DNA from: Helianthus annuus
Taxonomy: Eukaryota; Streptophyta; Magnoliopsida; Asterales; Asteraceae
Direction: 5' to 3'
DNA length: 64,000 nucleotides
NCBI RefSeq assembly: GCF_002127325.2
Contig: NC_035439.2
Coordinates: forward strand, 145,778,709 to 145,842,708
A program made the position numbers and the translations under genes. A model generated the notes under the pieces. It was given only the letters and a program-made list of their open reading frames with translations. It made no database searches and had not been told where the DNA came from. Below, one piece after another: positions 36,763 to 48,165 of the stretch (positions are counted from its first letter, which is position 1; each line of letters opens with the position of its first letter).

Positions 36763-38079
36763 CTCTGGTACAAACCAAGGTGTTATAAATATTTCATTCT
36801 GTCAAACTCTTAACCTATCATTAGTCAAACTTAGGCAAATCTTTACAGTCGAAATAGGCAAGAAGGGAAAATATAAAATTCTCAGGTCATAGAATTTTTT
36901 TTGCCAATCTAATTCCTATGAAATTAGCCGAGTTGATGTTGTGTTAGAAATAGATTGGTTAGTAGCCAACTCTACTCGAATTCTCTGTGATAAGAACTTT
37001 ATAGAAAATCCAGGTAACCGCCGGAGAAGTATTTATGATTATAGGAAATAAACCACGTAAGGTCACATGATGAATCAAGAAAATATTCACTTAGATCCTG
37101 CTAAGATAACAATGAAAGAGTTCGCAATCTTTAAATGGAAAGTAGGTATTTTGTAAATTTAGCCGGATACTATAGGCAGTTTATTAAGGATTCTTTTAAA
37201 TAGATACATCCTTAACCAAGTTAACACAGTTAATTCTAAATAAGAACCCCAAACAAAAAGAAGCCTCTAGCTAGCCTTACCAGAAGGAATAGAAAATTTT
37301 AAAATATACGGTAATGCTTCAAAGTTAAAATTTGGATATATGGTAATGCGACACAAAAAGGTAATTGTGTATGCATCAAGGCAATTACAAAAGCACGAAG
37401 AAAACCTTACCACTTGTAAGCCTAAAAAAAAAAAAAAATTAGAAACCACAAGTTATCCTTAAGATTAGGAAACATTATCTAAGCAAGCTTACTATCCATA
37501 TGGGTCATAAGAATTTAAGATACATATTTGAGCAACAAGAATTAAACATGAGAAAAAGGAAATCCTCGGAGATTACAACTATGATATTTAGTATCACGAA
37601 GGAAAGGCTGAAGATGGTTAGAAGAACTATACAAATAATAAACAAAAGCCGTCGAAGTCCGAGTTGGAGACAAAATGTTATTGAAAGTATTTCCTTGGAA
37701 AGGAATTTATAAATTCGGTAAGAGAAGAAGCTAAGTCTCTTATACGTAGGACCATTACCAATAATCCAACGCATAGGACCAGTAGCTTATCATTTACAAC
37801 TACCAGAAGAGTTAGCAGGAGTACATAATGTGTTTCATATATCTAAACAAGAAATGTTTCACAGACGAATCCCTGGTAGTACCTCTTCAAGATATAGAGG
37901 TAAATGAAAAGCTAAAATTCATAGAGAAACCCCTACAAATAGAAGATCGGAAGATTAAGTTTCTCAAAAACAAACGACTAGTGCTAGTGAAAGTCAAATG
38001 GGAATCCAGAAGAGAACCGGAATATACTTGAGAATTAGAGTCAGAAATAAAGCATAAGTATCATTATCTATTCCAGTAA
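36763..38079 (+). pseudogene. Pol debris of element C
   Basis: Fragments appear in pol order but in changing frames: protease DSG remnant (about 36765), a DWLVAN-like piece (about 36955), the region before RNase H (GYYRQFIK, about 37165), RNase H pieces (YASRQL, about 37372), a QQELNMRKR word (about 37533), then a jump to the GPF region (about 37750) and the chromodomain tail. The RT palm with its catalytic FIDD and nearly all of integrase are gone. No enzyme can be produced. Confidence 0.88.
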
Positions 38080-38102
38080 ATCTCGAGGACGAGATTTTTA
38101 TT

Positions 38103-38115
38103 AAGGTGGGGAGGA
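38103..38115 (+). other. Polypurine tract of element C
   Basis: AAGGTGGGGAGGA abuts the 3' LTR. Confidence 0.9.
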
Positions 38116-39573
38116 TGTAACAACTGTCACCAAAATCCATAATTAGAATGTCAATTAGCTATTAAGAAAACCCTAATTGAGACACCCAAGTGATTCTACA
38201 CTAACCCTAAAATTTCCAGAACAATCAGAATCAGGATCAGGGCCCCTAAAACTCAGGGGGGCAAAACCCTAGTAACGATTATCCTCATAACTATGTGTAA
38301 AATTCGAAATTTACGAAACTGTTGACACAGCAAGCCTACATGCACGAAGGGCTACCCTATGAAAATAGGGTGGTCACTCGCGTAGCGCGACGGCTAAGGG
38401 GGTACCCCTCGCGCTACGCTAGTGTGACAAATTTTCAGTATAAATAGCAGGGGTTGGGACTTGAATTTTGGCACTTGAACGACGAAAAGCGGAGCTCCAT
38501 AGGTCGAGTTATAAGCAAAACAGTCTAACACACACACACAATTATCGAATCGCTGCCGCAGAACAGGGTAATAACTCGATCGCTATTACGATTCAACGTC
38601 CGATCGATTATAACTATCCAACGATTGTCCGAGTGCTGCTCAAATTGAGCTTGTACTTTGATTATTCGTCGTGATTTTGACTTGAATATTAGAGTGCTGT
38701 TCGAATTCGGACTATGCTCTGTTATTCGTTGTGAATCCGATTGAATTATTAAGTATTGCACTTGTTAATCATTGTGAGGGTTTGATCTCGTGAATTGACG
38801 TAACTGCTGAATTAGTTATTAACCTATTGTGTGTGCATTATTATTAAATTAGGTTAAATCAAGGCAAATCAGTAGGCTTATACCTTGCCCGATAAATCTG
38901 CAATGTGAGTCATTCTTCTTTTATAAACTCTTTTCTCACAGTTTGTGAGTAAGTATTACAATACCTCAAATTATTTTCAAAGTGTTATAATTACAGGGAT
39001 TAAGTCGTGGTTATCTTAACCGCTGGTTAGTGGGGTATTGTGCACATTACTAATTTCTCACCGTTAGGCAATAAGCCCTAACACAGGTTAGGCTAATAAG
39101 ACCTAACAGTGACAAAACGTCACTAATTGGGTGACTGGACCCAATAGTGGAATGACCATCGTCACACGGGTGGCAAGACCAGATATTAATTAAGATACTG
39201 CCATAGTAATCGCTCTTATGCTGTAATTTATAACTATGTGTCATTTTTATCAAACTGAATGATTCACTCAGTATTTCCCCGCTGACAAAACCTTTTTACA
39301 ACATGTTTCAGGTGACCTATTGAATTAAGTACACGTGCTACGGAGCACTATCAAGCTTGAAGTGGTGGCTCAAATAAAATAAATAAACATGTTTGTAAAA
39401 TAATGAAATTATGATATTTACGGGGTTTATCCTAAATGTAAATAAATAATACTCGGGCAAATTTTCTAAGTTTAAAACGATCCTGTTAAGACTTCCGCTA
39501 TAAAAATAAATACCACGGGATTTTCTGTCCCGCGGCTCCCGGAACGGGTCAAACCGGGTCGGGGGCCGTGACA
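38116..39573 (+). repeat. 3' LTR of element C (1458 bp)
   Basis: It has the same length as the 5' LTR and no difference that I could find. It is followed by ATCTG, the target duplication, and then the interrupted extra ORF of B. Confidence 0.95.
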
Positions 39574-40509
39574 ATCTGTCCCCCTATCTCCCTGATTCTA
39601 TTCCCGGCATCCATCAATTCTTCACCAAAATGGCGCAGTTCAGCCATATTCTCATGGCTCATTGGTGGATTAGGTAGGGGTTCTGGGTCGAATTGTGGAA
39701 GGAAGGAATAAGGGTCGTTGACAATATTTTGAAATTGCCAATCATTTGTCCACCATTCTTCCATTTCTATAGGTTGAGCGTGGACTGTTGGTTCTGGGAT
39801 TGCTGGTGCAAAATTCATAGGAATTGGATTTTCGATAGGATAGGTAAAAATATTCGTATTGACAGGCTGAATAGTCTCACAGTTTGCCAATAGAAAATCT
39901 ATTTCATCTTGAAAAGTTATTCCCTGGTTTTGGTTTGAACTCTCCCCGATCTCTACCTGAGTTGGTCTAGAACCTTGTCCTACTTCCATTTCTATTTCCT
40001 TAGAATATTCCTCAAACTGTATTTCCATTTGCCTAGAATCTTTCCTAACTTCAGTTTCCATCTCTTGCTGTTTAGAACTCTCCTTGATTACAATTTCTTT
40101 TCCTTTTACTAAAGGGTTGTTTATTTTAGGAAGTTTCGGAACTGGCTTTTTCCTACGAATACGACTACCCCATACATAATTCTTCTTTTTCTTTCGTTTT
40201 GGCTTTGTCAAGGGTGGAGTATGGAATTCTACAGGTTGGTCCACATCAACAAAGTATCCAGTAAACTTTTGGGAAACTTCTATATTCACCGGGTACAGAT
40301 TGAGGTTCTGAAAAGCTTCAGATATCTCGCTCATGCTGTGTAGCATATATGTAAAATGCAAAAAAATACTAAGTTAAAACTTTGGAACAAAGTTTAACAA
40401 ATAAACATCGAAGTTTTATTGCACAATATTTGTATAAAATAACAGGAAAGAACACACTCAGATTTATTTATTTATTTACTGAGAAGTGCTATTACTAGAC
40501 TTAGGGTAT

Positions 40510-40833
40510 TTAAAGATTTGCATGTTCTGTTACAGTGGCTAGCATATACAAATTTGCCCATTTCTCATCTAGCTTATCTTCCCAAGGTGATTTATTGATT
40601 AACTCCTGGGTTTCCTTTTTAATCCTCTTTTCTCGGATTTGCTCTTTACTTTTCTTAATAATCATACTCCTTTTTCTAGGAGAAAGCGGTTTCTCATATT
40701 GTGCTTTTCGCACAAATATTCCTTCTTCAGGAATTGTAGGGAGCTTTGAAAATTTAGTTTTGGATGAACTTCCCTCTTCGTAGACTGACCTATCTAATTT
40801 AAGATAGATATCTTGCAACTTTTGCTTACCCAT
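40510..40833 (-). CDS. Small basic ORF of element B, 107 aa, unknown
   Basis: This is the first ORF after the PBS of element B, starting MGKQKLQDIYLKLDRSVYEE. It is Lys/Arg-rich with a KRSMIIKKSKEQIREKRIKK stretch that should be helical and could bind RNA or act as a nuclear signal. It ends ATVTEHANL. Element A has a deletion over this place and element C lacks it, so conservation cannot be judged here. It matches no family that I recognise. It could be a remnant of a longer leader protein. Confidence 0.5.
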   Translation of the reverse strand: MGKQKLQDIYLKLDRSVYEEGSSSKTKFSKLPTIPEEGIFVRKAQYEKPLSPRKRSMIIKKSKEQIREKRIKKETQELINKSPWEDKLDEKWANLYMLATVTEHANL

Positions 40834-40932
40834 ACTGTAACTAACAAATAGTCAATTAAAAACACATAATCACATAACAGTAATCAGGAAAAATTAAGTA
40901 TCTGTCAAATACTTAATTAGCTTAACTCAGTG

Positions 40933-40944
40933 GCTCTGATACCA
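40933..40944 (-). other. Primer-binding site of element B
   Basis: GCTCTGATACCA on plus is the complement of TGGTATCAGAGC. It lies 9 bp from the 5' LTR. Confidence 0.9.
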
Positions 40945-40953
40945 CCTTATTTC

Positions 40954-42348
40954 TGTCACGGCCCCCGACCCGGTTTGACCCGTTTCAGGAGCTGCGGGAC
41001 AGAAATCCCGTGATATTTGTTTATGTGATTTTAGCAGCAGAATTCTTTAACATCAGGATCGTTATAAAGCTAAAAACTTTTCCCGATTATTTTATTTCAC
41101 AATTCGGGATAAAACCCCGATAATTTACAATAATAAGATTTTTCTGATAAATCTTTATTTCAAAACATATTTCTTTATTTTATATTGAGCCACCATCTTA
41201 AGCTTGAAATGCTCTCCTGCACTTTTCCTGAATTACAGTAGATCACCTGAAACATGTTTGAAAAAGGTTTTGTCAGCGGGGAAATACTGAGTGAATCATT
41301 CTATTTACTAAAAACGACACATTTGTTATAATTCACAGTATTAAGATCTTTTACATATGTTTCTGATATCAACCAACTACCCACAGTATTTGTCACTCGA
41401 CCGGATCTGTGACAGTGGTCATATCACCATTGGCTGTCCCAATGAATGACGTATCACTAAATTTTAGGTTCGCCCACCTAAAGTGATAAAAACAGTAGTA
41501 ATGTGCACAATACCCCACATACTGGCTGTAATTTGGTGATTACATAAACTTAATCACTGTAATTTATAACTTTGAAAATGATTTGGAGTATTGTAAAACA
41601 TTTGATAAAACGAGAATGACTCACATTGCAGATTTAATATGGATAGAATATGATTTAGCCCTGTTAACCTAATTTCAATAATAATGCACACAAAACAGGG
41701 TTAGTGATCAATACAGCAGTTACGATAACTCACAAGATCAAATTCTCACAATGAACGACAAAGTGCGATACTTAAACTCATTCATCGAATTAACGACGAA
41801 CGACAAAGTATAACCCTAATGTGGGCGGCACTTAAACATTCTTTGGATATATTGATCTCGGAAAATGAATCGTAATAGCGATCGAGTGATTACTCTGTTT
41901 TGCGGCAGCAATTCGAAAGCAGTGTGGGTGTTTAATTGTAGTAAAACGACCTTAACTCGACGTACAGACAACTATTTTACGTCGTTTCAACTCCCAGATT
42001 CAAGTCCCAAGGCCCTCTATTTATACTGAAAATTGGCATCTCCCGCGTGTCGCGGCAGAATTCGGGGAACCTCCCGCGTATCGCCTGGGATTCCAATTTA
42101 GGGTAGGGTAGGTTTCGTGTCCAGTAGCTTGGGTGAGTTGACAGTTTTGTTTAATTCAATTCAGACAACGAATTTAGAGGATAATATCGATTAGGGTTTA
42201 ACCCCCCCTGAGTTTTAGGGGCCCTGATCCTGATTCCGATTGTTTCGAAAATTTTAGGGTTAGTGCAGAATTACTTGGGTTTCTCATTTAGGGTTTTCTT
42301 AATAGCTAATTACCACCCTAAGCATTAATTTTAGTGGGAGTTGTTACA
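40954..42348 (-). repeat. 5' LTR of element B (1395 bp)
   Basis: The partner of 26722-28120. TATA box at 42018-42027 (minus), CCCGCG-type palindromes at about 42041-42088 upstream of it. The C-tract is shorter here (about 42205) than in the other copy. Confidence 0.95.
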
Positions 42349-42353
42349 TCATA

Positions 42354-43350
42354 TAACCCATTGGCTGCCCCAATGTTGAAGATTATCAAGTAATGTATAC
42401 AAAACCCCACATACCGGCTGTAACTTGGTGATTACAAAGACTTAATCCCTGTAATTATAACTTTGAAAAATAATTTGGAGTTTTGTAAAATAGTTGATGA
42501 AAAGAGAATGACTCACATTTCAGATTTAACGAGCAAGATATAAGTCTACTGATTAGCCTTGATTAAACCTAATTTAACACAATGCACACACAAGCAGGTT
42601 AGTAACTAATACAGCAGTTACGTCAATTCACGAGATTAAACCCTCACAACGATTAATTAGTGCAATACTCAATAAGTCAATCGGATTCACAACGAATAAC
42701 AGAGCATAGTCCGAATCCGAACAGCACTCTAATATTCAAGTCGAAATCACGACGAATAATCAAAGTACAAGCTCAATTTGAGCAGCACCCGGACAATCGT
42801 TAGATAGTTATAATCGATCGGACGTTGAATCGTAATAGCGATCGAGTTATTACCCTGATTGTGGCAGCACCTCGTGATCGTGTGTGTGTGTTATGGACTG
42901 TTTTCGAAATAACTCGACGTACAGACAGTATTTCTACGTCGTTTTCATTTCCCAGTTCAAGTCCCAAGGTCGGCTATTTATAGCCAAAATTTGGCCTCGC
43001 TTACGGACCGTATGCCATTTCCCTTACGGTCCGTAAGGCTGGCTGGTAAGCTTACGGTTCGTAAGGCTTCCCCTTTACGGTCCGTAAGCTAAGCAGTCTA
43101 ATTCATAGGCTGCCTAGACTCGGGACTAGCCTTGGTGATTCAAAAATCCAGCCAATCAGAACTTTGCAACGTTTTATTTTAGATAATTATCAACTAGGGT
43201 TTGCCCCCCTTGAGTTTTAGGGGCCCTGATCCTGATTCCGATTGTTTTGAAAATTTTAGGGCTAATGCAGAATCACTTGGGTGTCTTAATTAGGGTTTTC
43301 TTATTGACTAATTATCATCCTAATTACTGATTTTAGTGACAGTTGTTACA
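42354..43350 (-). repeat. 3' LTR of element A, part 2
   Basis: It resumes at the B insertion site and ends AGTTGTTACA. TATA at 42974-42983 (minus). Upstream are four palindromic copies of CTTACGGTCCGTAAG or variants (42999-43090). The polypurine tract follows at 43351-43363. Confidence 0.93.
42974..42983 (-). promoter_or_regulatory. TATA box in the 3' LTR of element A
   Basis: CTATTTATAG on plus reads CTATAAATAG on minus. The same site in the other LTR is at about 49862-49871. Confidence 0.6.
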
Positions 43351-43386
43351 TCCTCCCTACCTTGAGAAAAATCTCGTCCTCGAGAT

Positions 43387-46300
43387 TTACTGAAATAGAT
43401 GAGGATACTTTCGCTTCATTTCTGATTCCAGTTCCCAAGTGTACTCGGGTCCTCTCCTGGATTCCCATTTGACTTTCACTAGTACAAGTCGTTTGTGTTT
43501 GAGAAACTTGATCTTCCGGTCTTCTATTTGTAGGGGTTTCTCTACGAATTTCAGCTTTTCATTTACCTCTATATCCTGAAGAGGTACTACCAGGGATTCG
43601 TCTGATAGACATTTCTTAAGATTGGATACATGAAATACATCATGTACTCTAGCTAATTCTTCTGGTAGTTGTAAACGATAAGCTACTTGTCCTATTCGTT
43701 GGATTACTGTAAATGGTCCAACATATCTTGGACTTAGTTTGCCTTTCTTACCGAATAGTACCACTCCTTTCCAAGGAGAAACTTTCAAAAGTACTTTATC
43801 TCCGAATTGAAATTCTAAAGGCTTGCGACGATTGTCTGCATAGCTCTTCTGACGATCTCGAGCTGTTTTCAGCCTTTCCTTGATCTGGGTTATCTTGTCA
43901 GTAGTTTCTTGTACAATCTCAGGACCTGATAATTGACTTTCTCCTATTTCTGCCCAACATACTGGAGTTCTGCATTTGCGTCTATACAGTGCTTCGAATG
44001 GAGCAGCTTCGATGCTCGAATGATAACTATTGTTATAGGAGAATTCAATCAATGGCAAATGGCTATCCCAATTACCACCAAAATCAATTACACATGCTCG
44101 GAGCATGTCCTCCATTGTTTATATCGTCCTTTCACTTTGTCCATCCGTTTGAGGATGATATGCAGTACTTAAATTGAGTCGAGTTCCCATTGCCTCCTGG
44201 AAACTTATCCAGAAACGGGAAGTGAAACGACTATCTCTATCCGATACAATGGAGAGTGGGACTCCATGTAAGGATACTACTTCGTCTACATATAACTTGG
44301 CTAACCTTTCCATGCTAAAGGTTTCCTTTATTGGTAGAAAATGAGCTGATTTGGTTAATCGATCCACAATTACCCAAATAGCATCATTACCTCTTCTGGT
44401 TTTGGGTAACTTAGTAACAAAATCCATTGTTATGAGTTCCCATTTCCATACAGGCATTTCCAATTGTTGCAGTAGTCCGGAAGGTTTCTGGTGTTCGGCC
44501 TTAACTTGTGAACAAGTAAGACACTTGGCTACATATTCCGCTATGTCCTTTTTCATTCCTATCCACCAGAAATTATTTCTTAAATCTTGGTACATCTTAT
44601 TGTTTCCTGGATGTACAGTATACCTAGATTTATGTGCCTCTTCTAAAATTTTATTTCTTAGTTCTCCCTGCTTAGGTACCCAAATTCGTTTCTTGTGGAA
44701 TCTCCAAATTCCATCCTTTCCCTGTTCTAGTTCCTTTAGGTAACCTTTCATTCCTTCGGCATCGTCCTTGATTGCCGTTTCCTGAACTTTCTTCAATTGT
44801 TCCATTAAATCTAATTGTAGATTTAACCTGAGAGCACGGACACGTTTCTGCTTCTCATGATACTTACGACTTAAGGCATCTACGACAACATTCGCCTTTC
44901 CTTCGTGATATTGGATATCACAGTCGTAATCGCTCAGGATTTCCATCCATCTTCTTTGCCTCAAATTTAATTCTTTTTGTCCAAATATGTACCTTAAACT
45001 CTTATGATCTGTATAAACAGTAAACTTACTTCCATACAGATAATGTCTCCAGATCTTAAGGGCAAAAATTATGGCTCCTAATTCTAAATCATGAGTCGTG
45101 TAATTTCTTCGTGCTTTTTCAGTTGTCTAGAAGCATACGCGATTACCTTTTTGCGTTGCATTAACACACATCCGAATCCTAATTTTGAAGCATCACAATA
45201 TACTTCAAAGTCTTCTGTTCCTTCAGGTAAAGCTAAGATTGGAGCATTCGTCAATTTGTGCTTTAGAATCTTAAAAGCTTCTTCTTGTCTAGGTCCCCAC
45301 TCAAACTTAATGGCTTTACAAGTTAACTTAGTCAAAGTTACAGCTATCTTAGAGAAATCTTTAATAAACCGTCTATAGTACCCAGCTAAGCCTAGAAAAC
45401 TTCTAACTTCCATTGCTGTCTGTGGGACTTTCCATTTTGTGATTGCTTCTATCTTAGCAGGATCTACATGAATTCCTTCATGATTTACCATATGTCCTAA
45501 AAATTGCACTTCTTGTAGCCAAAATTCATATTTTGAGAATTTGGCATAAAGCTTTTCCTTTCTTAACAAAGTTAAGAGTGCATGCAGGTGTCCACAATGT
45601 TCTTCCTCACTTTTGGAATAAATGAGTATATCGTCAATAAACACGATTACAAATTTATCCAGGTATGGTTTACAGATCCTATTCATCATGTCCATAAATG
45701 CAGCTGGAGCATTTGTTAATCCGAAGGGCATGACTGTAAATTCATAATGACCATACCTAGTTCTGAAAGCAGTTTTAGGTATGTCCTCCTCTTGTACTTT
45801 CAACTGATGGTATCCGGATCTTAAGTCTATTTTAGAGAAATACCTAGCTCCTTGTAGTTGATCAAAAAGATCATCAATCCTAGGTAGTGGGTATCGATTC
45901 TTAATCGTAACCTTGTTTAATTCCCTATAATCGATACACATTCTCATCGACCCATCTTTCTTTTTCACAAACAACACTGGTGCACCCCAAGGGGATGAAC
46001 TAGGTTGTATAAATCCTTTGCTTAGTAATTCATCTAACTGCTTTTTCAATTCTAGCATTTCAGTAGGTGCTAATCGGTAAGGTGCCTTGGCTATTGGTGT
46101 AGTACCTGGAATTAGATGAATTCTAAACTCTACTTCCCTATCAGGCGGTAACCCAGGTAATTCTTCTAGAAATACATCTGGGTATTCTGAAACTATAGGA
46201 ATGTCCTGGAGTTCCTTACTTTTAGTGTTAATGATTACAGAGATCATATACACCATTTCTTGTTTCCTTGAGTAACTAGCCAATTTCATTATTGAAATGA

Positions 46301-47894
46301 AATTCAGTGGCTTTCGAGGTCTATCTCCGGTAATTAAGATTACTTCTCCTGTGGGGGTGCGGATTTCTACAGAATTCCTATCACACCGGATTCGAGCATG
46401 GTTGGTGACTAGCCAATCCATTCCTAATACTACATCAAATCCGGCGAGATTCATAGGTAATAGGTTTGCAGAAAACTTATGCCCTAAGAGTTCTATTTTT
46501 CCTTTTTGCAATACTTTGTCTATGTTGATAGAATTTCCATCTGCCGTTTCGACTGTAAAAATCTGTCTAAGGGTAGTTAAGGGTAAATTAAGAGCTTGGC
46601 AGAATGAAGTATTGATGAAACTTTGGTTTGCACCAGAGTCAAATAATACTTTTGCATAGACGTTATGTACTAAGAACGTACCCGCTATCACGTCTGGAAT
46701 GAGTTCAGCTTCTTGAGTGGTCAGTTGGAATGCACGTGCATTTTTCTTAGTTGTTCCTTCAGCTTGCTTGCCTTTATTATCTGCGGCTTTGATCAATTTA
46801 GGGCATTCCGTCTTGTAATGTCCAGTTTCTCCACAGTTATAGCAGACTACAGTTTTCTTTTTGCAGTTATCTTCACTATGCCCTATTGATTTGCAAAAAT
46901 TGCAGGTTATATTGCATCTTCCGTAATGCTTTCTCTTGCAATTTCTGCAGAATGGCGGGGTTGAGGATTGGCATATTCCTCTTCTTTTAAAGCGATTATT
47001 ATTATTACCCGTACGAATTCCCTGGGTAATCTTCTGAGCCAATTCCTTCTTTCGATCTTCTTCTCTTGTGCGCACCAGTTCATCGGTTAATGTATTAGCT
47101 AATTCTATAGCATCGTCAATAGTGCGTGGTCTTGCAGCTTTAACGATATTACGGATTTCTCCGATTAATCCCTAAATATATCGGGAAATGAGTACTTGTT
47201 CTGGCGAAGCCAGGTTAGGTACCACTCTCGCATATTCGAAGAATATCGAAGTATATCCTCGACAGTCGGTGCCTATCATATGATGACTCAGGAACTTGTT
47301 TGCCATTTGTTCCTTTTTGTATTCGGGACAGAATTTTCTCTCAACAAGACTCTTAAATTCTTCCCAATTCATCGCATAAGCCATCCTTCGTCCTTTGGCT
47401 TGTAGCACTGTGTTCCACCATTCCAGCGCCCCTTCTTTGAACAGATTTGATGCATACATCACTTGATCTTCTTCAGAACATTTACTTATTGCAATTACTG
47501 CTTCGGTTTTCTCTAACCATCGCAGTGTTGCAGTTGCCCCTTCATTACCTGCAAATTCTGCTGGTTTACAGGCAAGAAATTCCTTGTAAGTGCAACCAGG
47601 CGTTGCAGCTTTCATTTTCTTGGGGAATGGAACCTGTTGCGGATGGTTATCATGATTATCATGTTTGCCCCCTCCATTTACACTATGGCTAAAATTATCT
47701 TCCTGAGTACGTTTACTAGGAATGATTTGATGCGGTTCGATTGGACTTTTTACAGCAGCAATAAATGCTGGAATAGCATTAGCTATCCCTTGAGCAACAA
47801 TATTTTCAATATCTCGTCTAGTCATGTATTGATCTCCTGAATGTTGCTCCGACTGATTAACCTCATTTACCGGTTCATTACTAGCATTTTCCAT
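43387..47894 (-). pseudogene. gag-pol: Gag-pol of element A, broken by two stops and a frameshift
   Basis: Minus strand, ATG at 47894 (MENASNEPVNEV) preceded directly by CAG. Gag, Cys/His clusters (last one [14 protein letters not shown]), protease DSG, RT with FIDD, RNase H, integrase and chromodomain-like tail are all present. Breaks: a Trp codon changed to TAG in gag (47172-47174), a 1-nt loss in an A-run near 45108 at the start of the RNase H region, and a Gln codon changed to TAA near 44121 in integrase. Otherwise it is about as well preserved as copy B. Confidence 0.93.
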
Positions 47895-48165
47895 CTGCTA
47901 ATTTATTTAATAGGAATTATTAGTATCTAATTAGTGGTAATAAAATCAACACAGATAAACACGTAGATTATTACAACATACAAGTATAACCAAAATTGTC
48001 GATGCCTCGACTTCTATTTCGTTCTATATTATACTTGCATCAATACACACTGTTTTATCTTACATCGTTTTATTGCCCATTTTACAAGTTTAGTTTTACT
48101 GTATTAGTTATAATACAAACAAACTTTTCCAACCCTCCCCACTATCCTTTGGATCGACTGGCAGT

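Larger units (their letters stand above)
32958..39573 (+). mobile_element. Element C: young non-autonomous chromovirus relative inside B
   Basis: Plus orientation, flanked by ATCTG (32953-32957 and 39574-39578). Order: LTR 32958-34415, PBS 34424-34435, extra ORF 34757-35167, gag 35497-36762, pol debris to 38079, polypurine tract 38103-38115 and LTR 38116-39573. Both LTRs are 1458 bp and I find no difference between them. RT catalytic and integrase core regions are missing, so it must have been mobilised by another element. Confidence 0.94.
32916..40334 (-). pseudogene. Conserved extra ORF of element B, split by element C
   Basis: The first part runs from ATG at 40334 (MSEISEAFQNLNLYPV) to 39574. 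After C is skipped (duplicated ATCTG) it resumes at 32952 and stops at 32916, giving about 265 aa. It has the same layout as 48166-48897 in element A: a conserved N-terminus, a Lys/Arg patch (KPKRKKKK), a charged linker with repeated ESS motifs, a WWTNDWQFQNIVN motif and a C-terminal helix ending KYDERE. An in-frame upstream ATG at 40361 would add nine residues. It matches no enzyme I know. The insertion of C is its only break. Confidence 0.85.
26722..42348 (-). mobile_element. Element B: chromovirus nested in A, with C nested inside it
   Basis: TCATA flanks it on both sides. On the minus strand the order is: 5' LTR 40954-42348, PBS 40933-40944, small basic ORF 40510-40833, conserved extra ORF (40334-39574, continuing at 32957-32916), gag-pol 28157-32661 (frameshifted), polypurine tract 28121-28133 and 3' LTR 26722-28120. 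The LTRs differ by about 18 of 1395 bases plus a C-tract indel (about 1.3%). Element C splits the conserved ORF. Confidence 0.94.
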
